Origin: Natronincola sp.
Lineage (GTDB): Bacteria; Bacillota; Limnochordia; Darwinibacteriales; Darwinibacteriaceae
Direction: 5' to 3'
Assembly: GCA_012838515.1 (NCBI GenBank)
Contig: DUPA01000264.1
Span: 1-35,725, forward strand
DNA length: 35,725 nucleotides
A program made the translations under genes and the position numbers. The notes beneath the pieces are model-generated. The model did not search any database. It had not been told where the DNA came from and worked only from the letters and a program-made list of their open reading frames with translations. Below are positions 24,011 to 31,647 of this stretch, piece after piece (within the stretch, counting starts at the first letter, position 1; each line of letters starts with the position of its first letter).

Positions 24011-24469
24011 ATGGGCATTTGGGAAGACTTTGTGGTTGTTATCCAAAAAGAAAACGACTTGCTTAGTAAATTAGTTGATTTAAGTACGGAAAAGCAAAAG
24101 AAGATCAATGATGCCCAAGAAGTGGTGCGTTATGCCAGTGAAGAACAAAATATCTTAGTTCAACTCGAAGAAATTGATAAAGAGCGGGCAATACTTTTTG
24201 ATGCATTAGCTCCTGGTCTTGATCTAGAAGATTGGCTCCAATCTCTAGATGAAGAAAAGGAGAAAATAATTACACCATTAATTCTTCGTTTAGTGGAGAA
24301 CATTGGGGAACTTCAAAGGCTAAATGATCTTAACCAAGAACTATTGGCACAATCATTAAGTTTTGTCGAGTTTTCTTTAAATATCTTAATCGGTGATGAT
24401 GGTTCGCCCACATACCAAAGGCCCGGAGCTAATGCACGGGGAAAATCAATATTCGACCGAAAGGTGTAG
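24011..24469 (+). CDS. flgN: FlgN-like flagellar export chaperone
   Basis: 152 residues, starting 4 bases after flgM. Predicted to be almost wholly helical, with NDLLSKLVDLSTEKQKKI near the N-terminus and repeated Leu/Glu-rich helices (NIGELQRLNDLNQELL near 98-113). Such proteins guard FlgK and FlgL before export. Position between flgM and flgK matches FlgN (B. subtilis YvyG). Sequence conservation in this family is low, so context carries much of the call. Confidence 0.88.
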   Translation: MGIWEDFVVVIQKENDLLSKLVDLSTEKQKKINDAQEVVRYASEEQNILVQLEEIDKERAILFDALAPGLDLEDWLQSLDEEKEKIITPLILRLVENIGELQRLNDLNQELLAQSLSFVEFSLNILIGDDGSPTYQRPGANARGKSIFDRKV

Positions 24470-24475
24470 CTTATT

Positions 24476-25957
24476 ATGAGAACAACATTTAGCGGAATCT
24501 CAATTGCATTAAGAGCGCTGCAAGCCCAGCAAGTATCGCTGGACATTACGGGACATAACGTTGCTAATGCCAATAATCCTAATTATTCTAGGCAAACCGG
24601 GTTACATTCGGCTACTAGACCTTATCCCGCACCCATGATGGGGCACAATCCCTCTAATGGTCAATTAGGTACCGGGGTGGAAATCAGTCAAATTAATCGC
24701 ATGCGCGATACTTTTGTTGATTTACGCTTAAGGCAACAACTTAGTAGTTTTCATTATTGGTCTGCTATGGAAGACGGGTTATCGCAGGTGGAGTTGTTTT
24801 TTAACGAACCGGGTGAAAATGGAATTAATCAGGCTCTAGATCAGTTTTGGGATTCTTTGCAGGATTTAAGTAGAGAACCGGACTTTAACTCCGTTCGTGA
24901 AGTTGTGGTGCAAAGGGCGCAAGTTCTTGTGGAATCCATAACCACCACCAGACGGCAACTTCAAGATTTAAGGGAAAACATTAATGAAAATATACCCTTA
25001 AAGGTTCAAAAAATTAACTCTTTATCTAATCGTCTAGCTGATCTTAATGTGCAAATAGGAAAAATTAGTGCAACAGGGAGTTTGCCCAATGATTTACTTG
25101 ATTCTCGTGATGCAATTTTGGAGGAATTATCTGAACTAATAGATATTGAGGTGGTTCAAGATCACGTTAACATGGTTGGTGTTACTGTTGGAGGCGCCAG
25201 CTTAGTTCATCGTAGCACGGCTTATAATATGACCACCGTGGGACAAGCAAGTGAAGAACAGGGTTATCAAAAGAATATTGTGCGCTGGGCCACCACAGGC
25301 AATCTCGTGGAGATAAAATCAGGTGAAATCGGTGGTTTAGAAGCGTTACGTGATGTTGATATCCAGCGTGCCATAGATGATTTGGATAATTGGACCAAAG
25401 AGTTAGTTGAACGAGTTAACGAAGTGCACGATCAAGGCTGGGATTTAAAAGACAACGAGGATGCAGATGGCAACCTGGTAGAAAGCACCCCCTTCTTTGT
25501 ATTCCTAAATAATAATTCCGATTTTGCCGCTTTAAATATTATGGTTAATGAAGAACTCGCCAACGATGTTAGCCTTATTCGTGCAAGTTCAAGAGAAAAA
25601 GCCATCGGTAACGGTGAAAATGCCCTTAAACTAGCTCAGTTACGATTTAATAGAGTGCTTGATACAGGTATAGGTTCCGGCGATAACTCGAAGATTACAA
25701 TTGGCGATGCATTTCGCGCAATTGTTTCCAAGTTAGGCGTTAACACACAAAAGTCAATTAAAATGGTTGAAAATGACGAAACATTGGCGGGTCATTTAAG
25801 AAATTTAAAAGAATCTGTCTCAGGTGTGAGTTTAGATGAAGAAATGGCGAATATGATTCGCTTTCAGCATGCGTACGGCGCGGCAGCTCGCATGATGACC
25901 GCCGTTGATGAAAGTTTAGATACGATTATTAATCGCTTGGGAATTGTCGGTCGTTAG
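24476..25957 (+). CDS. flgK: Flagellar hook-associated protein FlgK (HAP1)
   Basis: 493 residues. The N-terminal rod/hook motif is present (SGISIALRALQAQQVSLDITGHNVANANNPNYSRQ in order across residues 4-40, with the conserved NVANANNPNYSRQ). The central domain contains the usual LVNRSSxY-like region, and the C-terminal helix is IRFQHAYGAAARMMTAVDESLDTIINRLG. FlgK is the first of two junction proteins between hook and filament. Collinear with flgL and the chaperone. Confidence 0.97.
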   Translation: MRTTFSGISIALRALQAQQVSLDITGHNVANANNPNYSRQTGLHSATRPYPAPMMGHNPSNGQLGTGVEISQINRMRDTFVDLRLRQQLSSFHYWSAMEDGLSQVELFFNEPGENGINQALDQFWDSLQDLSREPDFNSVREVVVQRAQVLVESITTTRRQLQDLRENINENIPLKVQKINSLSNRLADLNVQIGKISATGSLPNDLLDSRDAILEELSELIDIEVVQDHVNMVGVTVGGASLVHRSTAYNMTTVGQASEEQGYQKNIVRWATTGNLVEIKSGEIGGLEALRDVDIQRAIDDLDNWTKELVERVNEVHDQGWDLKDNEDADGNLVESTPFFVFLNNNSDFAALNIMVNEELANDVSLIRASSREKAIGNGENALKLAQLRFNRVLDTGIGSGDNSKITIGDAFRAIVSKLGVNTQKSIKMVENDETLAGHLRNLKESVSGVSLDEEMANMIRFQHAYGAAARMMTAVDESLDTIINRLGIVGR

Positions 25958-25970
25958 GAGGGAATGAATA

Positions 25971-26873
25971 ATGCGTATTACAAATAGGACAATTAATAAT
26001 AATATGCTTTTAAATCTTAATCGTGGTCTTCAACGTTTAGATCGCATTAATACCCAGTTAGGATCGAAAAAGCAAGTGAATGTACCTTCCGATGATCCGG
26101 TTAAGGCCGGAGTTATTTTACGGATGAATAGTTCCATTGCGGAAACGGAGCAGTATATCAGAAATAATGAGGCGGCGATTTCATGGTTAGATGCCTCAGA
26201 TGTGGTTTTCAAAGATGTAATTGAAGTAATCCATCGTGCTAAAGAATTGGCAAATCGAGGTGCAACAGATTCGCAAGATAGTACTTCGAGACAAGCCTTG
26301 GCCGATGAAATTGCTCAATTACATGATAGTTTACTTCAGTTGGCTAATTCGACCCATGGTGGCCGTTATTTATTTGCTGGACAACAAACACAGACCTTAC
26401 CGTTCGTTGTGGATCCGGATTTTGATCCGGAAGCCGGCGGGTTACCCACAATAATATATGAAGGGGACGAAGAGGAGATTAAGTTCGAAATTGGGGTAAA
26501 TGTAACCATGGGTGTGAATATGAAGGGCGATAAGTTATTTCCCCAAATTTTCGAAGCCTTAGGTGTTGTATATAATCAGCTTGTGGGTGAAGAACCCGAT
26601 CCCGATGCAACACCCTTAGACGATTTTGATAACGTTTTAGACGATGTCTTACAACACATGTCTGAATTGGGTGGAAAGCAGAATCGAGTGGATTTTGCCC
26701 ATGAACGTTTATTGGATATGAGACTTAACTTAATAAAGGTACTATCTGAAGCGCAAGATCTTGATTATTCTGAGGCGATTATGGATTTAAAGATGGAGGA
26801 ATTTGCTTATAGAACGGCCCTATCAGTTGGAGCCAGAATTATTCAGCCTTCATTAATTGACTTTCTACGCTAG
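25971..26873 (+). CDS. flgL: Flagellar hook-associated protein FlgL (HAP3)
   Basis: 300 residues, 13 bases after flgK. The N-terminal flagellin-like helix has MRITNRTINNNMLLNLNRG, RLDRINTQLGSKKQVNVPSDDPV and later ISWLDASD; these are the FlgL signatures. The C-terminal helix ends EEFAYRTALSVGARIIQPSLIDFLR. The middle (about 135-205) is an acidic beta domain. It forms the junction that takes on the first flagellin subunits. Confidence 0.96.
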   Translation: MRITNRTINNNMLLNLNRGLQRLDRINTQLGSKKQVNVPSDDPVKAGVILRMNSSIAETEQYIRNNEAAISWLDASDVVFKDVIEVIHRAKELANRGATDSQDSTSRQALADEIAQLHDSLLQLANSTHGGRYLFAGQQTQTLPFVVDPDFDPEAGGLPTIIYEGDEEEIKFEIGVNVTMGVNMKGDKLFPQIFEALGVVYNQLVGEEPDPDATPLDDFDNVLDDVLQHMSELGGKQNRVDFAHERLLDMRLNLIKVLSEAQDLDYSEAIMDLKMEEFAYRTALSVGARIIQPSLIDFLR

Positions 26874-26886
26874 GTAGGGCATAGAT

Positions 26887-27375
26887 ATGTTAAAAATAAC
26901 CACTACGTATCCGGAATTTCAATTAAAGACCTATCAACCACGGGCTGAGATCAAGCAAAAAATCATCCAGATTCAAATTGAACACGAGGGGCCCAGTTTG
27001 GAGATCGATCAGCTACAAAGCCGTAATGAATTGGGAATCGGAGGCTATGATCATTTAAGTAAGCAAATCAGAGATGAGGGTTTTCAAAAAACATTGGCCG
27101 CCATAAAGCAAATTGCTTGGGAGGGCGATGATGTAATGAATCGCGCGGGCCACTTTAGAGAGCAAATGATTTTTGCTGAACAGGCTAAAATGCGGATGGA
27201 GTCGGAAATTCCTGAGCTGAATATCCGCCCGGCCCCATCAACTAGGCCAAGAATCACATTTCATTATGAGCAAAGGATTTATTGGGAACCCGGTGCGGCT
27301 GAGATCACTCACTATTTACGTGACCCCGAGATTATTTGGGAATTAGGTAATGTACAAGTTGATTTACGGGGATAA
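26887..27375 (+). CDS. yviE: YviE-like flagellar operon protein (DUF6470)
   Basis: 162 residues, 13 bases after flgL. It begins ITTTYPEFQLKTYQPRAEIK and contains a middle helical region (GGYDHLSKQIRDEGFQ, then AIKQIAWEGDDVMN). Tail rich in aromatic and acidic residues. The position between flgL and fliW and the N-terminal pattern match B. subtilis YviE, a protein of unknown function conserved at this locus. No signal peptide. Confidence 0.82.
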   Translation: MLKITTTYPEFQLKTYQPRAEIKQKIIQIQIEHEGPSLEIDQLQSRNELGIGGYDHLSKQIRDEGFQKTLAAIKQIAWEGDDVMNRAGHFREQMIFAEQAKMRMESEIPELNIRPAPSTRPRITFHYEQRIYWEPGAAEITHYLRDPEIIWELGNVQVDLRG

Positions 27376-27391
27376 GAATGGGGTGTATAAA

Positions 27392-27886
27392 GTGGAACTA
27401 CAAACTAAAATAGGTACCATGCATGTAAAAAAAGAAGATATTATCAGTTTTCCCAAAGGCATCTTGGGCTTTGATGAATACCACGAATACGTTGTTATTA
27501 AGCAAGAAGAAAGTGTATTTAGCTTTCTTCAATCGGTGGAAGAACCGGATTTAAGTTTTGTAATTATTATGCCGGAATTGGTGCGAAGTGATTATTCGGT
27601 ACAATTGCAAAAAGACGATATCGAGCTTTTGCAGATTGCCTCGCCGGATGATGGAAGAGTTTATGCAATAGTAACTATTCCGGAAAATGTCGCGGATATG
27701 ACGGTTAATCTGCAAGCGCCGGTGGTGATTAATTCAAAGCGACGTATAGGAATGCAGATTATTGTATCCGGAGACACCTATCATACTAAGCATAATGTCA
27801 TTGCCGAAATGCAGAAAAATGCTTTTCTGCTTCAAAAACAAGCTTCCGAAGAACAAAATGATTCAAAAGTTCAAGAATCTGTCTAA
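27392..27886 (+). CDS. fliW: Flagellar assembly factor FliW
   Basis: 164 residues from GTG 27392, chosen because GGGGTG lies about 6 bases upstream; the ATG at 27350 inside yviE would add 14 residues. The sequence has ISFPKGILGFDEYHEYVVI and later VNLQAPVVINSKRRIGMQII, hallmarks of FliW. FliW binds CsrA to relieve its translational repression of flagellin, and flagellin in turn binds FliW. csrA follows after a 44-base gap. Confidence 0.94.
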   Translation: MELQTKIGTMHVKKEDIISFPKGILGFDEYHEYVVIKQEESVFSFLQSVEEPDLSFVIIMPELVRSDYSVQLQKDDIELLQIASPDDGRVYAIVTIPENVADMTVNLQAPVVINSKRRIGMQIIVSGDTYHTKHNVIAEMQKNAFLLQKQASEEQNDSKVQESV

Positions 27887-27888
27887 TT

Positions 27889-27918
27889 CTGGACTTATTC
27901 GGAAACAATAAAGTCCAG
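27889..27918 (+). promoter_or_regulatory. Hairpin with GGA loop ahead of csrA
   Basis: CTGGACTT-ATT (27889-27899) pairs with AAT-A-AAGTCCAG (27907-27918), about 11 bp with one bulge. The 7-base loop CGGAAAC holds GGA. A second GGA lies in the csrA ribosome site GGGAGGGACAAAC. This is the layout of CsrA-binding sites (GGA in a loop plus GGA at the ribosome site). No U-tract follows, so it is not a terminator. Confidence 0.5.
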
Positions 27919-27930
27919 GGAGGGACAAAC

Positions 27931-28167
27931 ATGCTGGTATTAACTCGCAAAACCGATCAAAGTATAATGATCGGTGAAAACATAAGGATTGTTGTTGTGG
28001 ATGTTCGTGGAGATCAAGTTAAAATTGGAATTGATGCCCCAAGGGATATAGCCGTCCATCGCGAAGAAGTTTATTTGGAGATTAAGGCCGAAAATAGACG
28101 TGCAGTGCTAAAAAAGGATATTGATTTAGGTGCTTTAGAACGTGCATTGCGAGATTCTAAAGCCTAG
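27931..28167 (+). CDS. csrA: Carbon storage regulator CsrA
   Basis: 78 residues. MLVLTRKTDQSIMIGENI, VRGDQVKIGIDAPRDIAVHREEVY and a charged C-terminus; the RNA-binding residues of CsrA are conserved (R6 near the N-terminus and the later VHREE segment). It binds GGA motifs in mRNA leaders and blocks translation, in Bacillus chiefly of hag, and is antagonised by FliW encoded just upstream. Hag is not in this window, so its target lies elsewhere. Confidence 0.97.
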   Translation: MLVLTRKTDQSIMIGENIRIVVVDVRGDQVKIGIDAPRDIAVHREEVYLEIKAENRRAVLKKDIDLGALERALRDSKA

Positions 28168-28173
28168 TTTACT

Positions 28174-28200
28174 TAAGTTATATATTTATTATGCCGATAA
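28174..28200 (+). promoter_or_regulatory. Sigma-28-type promoter before flaG
   Basis: TAAG (28174-28177), exactly 15 bases, then GCCGATAA (28193-28200), which equals the consensus -10 of flagellar sigma-28. It lies between csrA and flaG, so the flaG-fliS-fliT genes are probably a late flagellar unit independent of the upstream operon. Confidence 0.8.
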
Positions 28201-28234
28201 AGAATATGACTAATGTTATAAGGGGTGAACTATT

Positions 28235-28630
28235 ATGAGTCTGAGGGTACAGTCGAATTCTGATGTGATAACTAAATTGGAACCTACAACACCTCGGCAA
28301 CTTACGGAAGTATCTCAAAAATCAGCTGCACTCGATCTAGAAAAAAAGCATAATGCTAAGCAGAGACTAGACGTAGATCACGACTTAAGTGAATACGAAG
28401 ATGCAACTTTAGAAAACGTAGAAACAGCCGTCAACGGTATTAATGGGGCTATGGAGTACGTTAATCGAGGTTTAAGGTTTTCGATTCACGAAGGTACTCA
28501 GCGGGTAATGGTCAGGGTTGTGGATGTTTTGACGGATGAAGTGATCAAGGAGTTGCCACCGGAGGCCGTCTTAGATACGGCTGCACGTATTCGCGAAATG
28601 ATCGGACTTTTAGTAGACGAGCGGGCGTAA
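28235..28630 (+). CDS. flaG: FlaG-like protein
   Basis: 131 residues, AAGGGGTG before ATG 28235. The N-terminal half is polar and Lys/Glu-rich. The C-terminal half carries the FlaG domain: LRFSIHEGTQRVMVRVVDVLTDEVIKELPPEAVLDTAARIREM. FlaG influences filament length in several bacteria. In B. subtilis the same position is held by yvyC, followed by fliD; here fliS follows directly. Confidence 0.9.
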   Translation: MSLRVQSNSDVITKLEPTTPRQLTEVSQKSAALDLEKKHNAKQRLDVDHDLSEYEDATLENVETAVNGINGAMEYVNRGLRFSIHEGTQRVMVRVVDVLTDEVIKELPPEAVLDTAARIREMIGLLVDERA

Positions 28631-28648
28631 TAGTAAGGGGGTAATTCT

Positions 28649-29008
28649 GTGAGTGTTAATGCATATCAAGCTTATAAACAAACACAAGTTTCAACGGCTT
28701 CCCAAGGCGAGCTACTGATCATGCTATTTGATGGCGGTATTCGTTTTGCTAAGCATGCTAAAAAGCATTTAGAGGATGGCGATCTTGCACAGGCCAATGA
28801 TAAACTCATTCGGGCTCAAGATATTGTGAACGAGCTGATTCTTTCATTAAATCTTGATGTTGGGGAAATTGCCCAAAGTCTGCAGCAACTTTATACTTAC
28901 ATTTATGAACTTTTGGTACAGGCCAATGTGAAGAAGGAAACTAAGAAAATCGAAGAAGCTATTTACATGTTAACTGAATTGCGGGAGACATGGGAGCAGG
29001 TGGTGTAA
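28649..29008 (+). CDS. fliS: Flagellin export chaperone FliS
   Basis: 119 residues, GTG start behind AAGGGGG. NAYQAYKQTQVSTASQGELLIMLFDGGIRFAKHAK and a helical remainder match FliS. FliS caps the C-terminus of flagellin before export. Its partners flagellin and FliD are not encoded in this window. Starts 18 bases after flaG and is followed after six bases by the fliT-like gene. Confidence 0.95.
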   Translation: MSVNAYQAYKQTQVSTASQGELLIMLFDGGIRFAKHAKKHLEDGDLAQANDKLIRAQDIVNELILSLNLDVGEIAQSLQQLYTYIYELLVQANVKKETKKIEEAIYMLTELRETWEQVV

Positions 29009-29014
29009 ACACCA

Positions 29015-29479
29015 ATGAAAGAGATCCGCGAGAAAATTTTAGAACTTGTCAATGCTTACGAACGGCAATTAATGTTTTATGAGCAAATTCGCGAGGTTGG
29101 CTCTCAAGAAAAAGATTTAATTGCTAAAGGCGATTTAGAGTCCCTACTAAAGGTGTTGCGGCAAAAGGGAGTTTATTTGAAAAATGCAACGGGACAAGAA
29201 ACAGAAATAAAGTCGCTTCAGGCATTGTTGACACGTCATTTCCAGTTAGATGAGTTCTCCATACCTCAATTAAAATCAAAGGCATCAGATCGTTATCAAG
29301 GGGATTTTGAACAATTGGAAAGCGTAATTAATAAATTAGTGCCTATGTTAGAGGAGTTAGAGAACCAAGAAAGACGCAATGAACAATCATTAAGTCGTTA
29401 TATAGATGCTACAAAGGTCCAAACTCCGGGGAGACCTCAGATCAAATTAGCGCGCACCGCTTATGAAAAAAAGAAGTAA
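29015..29479 (+). CDS. fliT: FliT-like / FlgN-fold chaperone
   Basis: 154 residues, entirely helical by eye with heptad-like Leu/Glu/Lys patterns and a GSQEKDLIAKGDLESLLKVLRQK segment. Position after fliS is where FliT (chaperone of FliD) sits in B. subtilis. Sequence similarity in this family is slight, so the name rests on gene order; a FlgN-type chaperone is also possible. About 110 bases of spacer follow before the cold-shock gene. Confidence 0.7.
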   Translation: MKEIREKILELVNAYERQLMFYEQIREVGSQEKDLIAKGDLESLLKVLRQKGVYLKNATGQETEIKSLQALLTRHFQLDEFSIPQLKSKASDRYQGDFEQLESVINKLVPMLEELENQERRNEQSLSRYIDATKVQTPGRPQIKLARTAYEKKK

Positions 29480-29502
29480 AAGGCTGAGGTAATTTCCAAT
29501 CC

Positions 29503-29531
29503 TTGACAAATGCAATTGTATTATGATAAAG
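29503..29531 (+). promoter_or_regulatory. Candidate promoter of the cold-shock gene
   Basis: A perfect TTGACA (29503-29508) is followed by an AT-rich segment with GATAAA at 16 bases and TATGAT at 13 bases. The -10 choice is unclear. Transcription from here gives a roughly 50-base leader, containing CCGG repeats, ahead of the gene. Confidence 0.4.
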
Positions 29532-29588
29532 TTAAATTACCGGATAACTTGCGGCCGGAGTTTTACACTTTAGGAGGAATGTTTAATA

Positions 29589-29789
29589 ATGATTGGTAAA
29601 GTAAAATGGTTTAATGCTGAAAAGGGTTACGGATTCATTGAGCGCGATGATGGCGAAGGTGATGTATTCGTTCACTTTTCTGCGATTGAAGAAGAGGGAT
29701 TCAAATCTCTTCAAGAAGGCGAAAGCGTAGAGTTTGATATTGTATCAGGTGATAGAGGGCCGCAGGCATCCAATGTAGTTAAAATCTAA
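29589..29789 (+). CDS. Cold-shock-domain protein, CspA family
   Basis: 66 residues. [18 protein letters not shown] carries RNP1 (KGYGFI) and DVFVHFSAI carries RNP2; the rest matches the single OB-fold cold-shock domain. Strong ribosome site TAGGAGGA. Binds single-stranded RNA and DNA and keeps mRNA unstructured. Own terminator follows, so it is a single-gene unit interrupting the flagellar-hpf order; B. subtilis has no csp gene at this place. Confidence 0.97.
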   Translation: MIGKVKWFNAEKGYGFIERDDGEGDVFVHFSAIEEEGFKSLQEGESVEFDIVSGDRGPQASNVVKI

Positions 29790-29794
29790 TGGAT

Positions 29795-29828
29795 ATTGGA
29801 CTGAGTATAAACTCAGTCCAATTTTTTT
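29795..29828 (+). terminator. Terminator of the cold-shock gene
   Basis: ATTGGACTGAGT (29795-29806) and ACTCAGTCCAAT (29811-29822) form a perfect 12-bp stem with loop ATAA, followed by TTTTTTT. Confidence 0.95.
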
Positions 29829-29840
29829 GTTGAAGGATTA

Positions 29841-29870
29841 TTGATGGTTAATGGATAATATTACTAATAT
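29841..29870 (+). promoter_or_regulatory. Candidate promoter of hpf
   Basis: TTGATG (29841-29846), 18-base spacer, TAATAT (29865-29870), about 35 bases before the hpf ATG and directly after the cold-shock terminator. Confidence 0.35.
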
Positions 29871-29905
29871 AGGTTATCATACTTATCGTTGAAGGAGGAG
29901 TTAGG

Positions 29906-30454
29906 ATGGGTACTATTAGAATTAATATTTCAAGTAAAAATTTGGAGATTACACAAGCTTTAAGGGAGTATGTAGAAAAGAAAACTACCAAAATAGAAAA
30001 ATACATCAATGATAATCAGACTGCTACCGCAGAAGTCATGTTACGTACCGAACGGGGAGTTCATATCGCAGAGGTAACAATGAATTTATCCGGTATAATC
30101 TTGCGTGGTGAGGGTAAAACTTCCGATATGTATACATCAATTGATGCGGCAGTAAATCGTATCGAAAGGCAATTCAATAAATATAAGACGAAGATTTCCC
30201 GTAAAATTCACGGACCCAAGCTTGGCGAAGTGAGTGTTCCACCAACTGCTAAAGAAGCAGAAGCAGAATTTAGCCCTCGGATTGTGAGAACTAAGCGATT
30301 CGCTTTAAAACCCATGGATTCAGAAGAAGCGGTATTGCAAATGGAGTTACTGAGTCACGACTTCTTCGTTTTTAGAAATGCCCACAGTGGTGATGTGAAC
30401 GTGGTATACAAACGCCGTGATGGAAACTTCGGTTTGATCGAACCTGAGCACTAA
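29906..30454 (+). CDS. hpf: Ribosome hibernation promoting factor, long form
   Basis: 182 residues, GAAGGAGGAG in front of ATG 29906. The N-terminal S30AE domain (about 1-100) has the usual alternating pattern (RINISSKNLEITQALREYV, then TSIDAAVNRIERQFNKYK). The C-terminal domain (about 122-180) contains IVRTKRFALKPMDSEEAVLQME and VYKRRDGNFGLIEPE. The long form pairs ribosomes into 100S dimers in resting cells. Position near secA-prfB matches B. subtilis yvyD. Confidence 0.96.
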   Translation: MGTIRINISSKNLEITQALREYVEKKTTKIEKYINDNQTATAEVMLRTERGVHIAEVTMNLSGIILRGEGKTSDMYTSIDAAVNRIERQFNKYKTKISRKIHGPKLGEVSVPPTAKEAEAEFSPRIVRTKRFALKPMDSEEAVLQMELLSHDFFVFRNAHSGDVNVVYKRRDGNFGLIEPEH

Positions 30455-30455
30455 A

Positions 30456-31571
30456 ATGAATAAACAAGTTAGTTTAGTAATCTTAGAAGGTGGCACTATT
30501 TGCGGTCATTTGGAAAAACAAATACAGATGGTGAGACAGGCATTGGTGTTTGATTTGATCGATAGGGCTCGGGAGGCGGGATATAATCATATTGTGGTTG
30601 GAACCTCGTACACTGAGTTAGCTGATGCTTTACAATTTAGTGAAGTGGACGTTTTCTTGGATCAATCAACGAATAAAGAACCTTTTCATTTTGGCCAACG
30701 GCTACAGGGGATAGTTAATAAGTATGATTTGAAAAAGGTTTTATATATGGGGGGAGCATCTGCTCCCCTAATTTCTTCTTCCGAATTAAAGTACATCAAG
30801 GAAGTCTTAGAACAGAATGAGGATGTCTTCATGGCCAACAACTATTATTCCGCCGATATAGTTGGCTTTACCCCGGGTAAAATACTTAATAGAGTTAGCT
30901 TGCCGATGATTGATAATAGTTTACCACTAAGCCTGGGTAATGATGGTGGCTTACGTTTTCTACCAATGCAGCGAACTTTGGGTTTAAATTTTGATGTGGA
31001 CACACCCACAGATATACTGATCATGTCGGTGCATCCCAATTTAGGATCACACAGCAAGAAGGTGGTGGAAACCCTTTCTTGGGATCTGGAACGGTATAAA
31101 GTTCTAAAAAATTTATTGAATGATCCCCGGAGTGAACTTGTTATTTATGGAAGGGTTGGTTCCAATCTATTTCAATATCTTGACCAAAATACCCGTTGTC
31201 GTATTAGACTTTATTCAGAGGAACGGGGAATGAAAGCCTTAGGACGCGATCTGCGAGGTGAGGTAAAAACCCTTATGGGTGAGTTAGCCCGGACTCTCGG
31301 TTTCAAAAATTTTTTTGAATTTTTATCTCAAATTGCTAACGGGGCGGTCCTAGACACAAGGGTATTGTTCGAACACTTTCAATGGAAACTAAGTCAAGCG
31401 GATCGCTTCGCATCAGATCTGGGCGAAGTAGACCTGATTGAACATGCAGGTTTGCGGGAGTTTACGTTAGCGGCCATAAATGCACCCATACCAATTCTTT
31501 TGGGCGGTCATTCTTTAGTAACGGGAGGGCTTTGGGCGTTAATTGATGCTAAAGAAAAAGGGACCGGATAG
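30456..31571 (+). CDS. Unrecognised protein, possible MobA/CofC-like nucleotidyltransferase fold
   Basis: 371 residues, starting two bases after the hpf stop. The first 200 residues read like a Rossmann-type transferase: VSLVILEGGTICG, HIVVGTSYTELADAL, VLYMGGASAPLISSSEL, then FMANNYYSADIVGF and FDVDTPTDILIM; this order of a substrate pocket, a late acidic pair and a DVDTPTD motif recalls the guanylyl/cytidylyltransferase fold of MobA and CofC. The N-terminal Gly-rich nucleotide loop is not canonical. The remaining 170 residues are helical (ERYKVLKNLLNDPRSELVIYG and so on) and unrecognised. The gene lies between hpf and secA, where B. subtilis has none. Confidence 0.5.
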   Translation: MNKQVSLVILEGGTICGHLEKQIQMVRQALVFDLIDRAREAGYNHIVVGTSYTELADALQFSEVDVFLDQSTNKEPFHFGQRLQGIVNKYDLKKVLYMGGASAPLISSSELKYIKEVLEQNEDVFMANNYYSADIVGFTPGKILNRVSLPMIDNSLPLSLGNDGGLRFLPMQRTLGLNFDVDTPTDILIMSVHPNLGSHSKKVVETLSWDLERYKVLKNLLNDPRSELVIYGRVGSNLFQYLDQNTRCRIRLYSEERGMKALGRDLRGEVKTLMGELARTLGFKNFFEFLSQIANGAVLDTRVLFEHFQWKLSQADRFASDLGEVDLIEHAGLREFTLAAINAPIPILLGGHSLVTGGLWALIDAKEKGTG

Positions 31572-31579
31572 ACTTGTGG

Positions 31580-31608
31580 TTGCTAGGCGTTGCGTAGCAT
31601 AGTACAAT
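31580..31608 (+). promoter_or_regulatory. Candidate secA promoter
   Basis: TTGCTA (31580-31585), 17-base spacer, TACAAT (31603-31608), about 40 bases before the secA start. Small inverted repeat TGCTA/TAGCA lies in the spacer region. Confidence 0.45.
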
Positions 31609-31647
31609 GAATAGTGGAAGTGGGATATGTTATCGGGAGGTAGAATT

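Noticed and set aside
31574-31600. TGCTA/TAGCA hairpin as a terminator between the 371-residue gene and secA
   Set aside because: Stem of only five bases with no T-run; it overlaps the likely secA promoter spacer.
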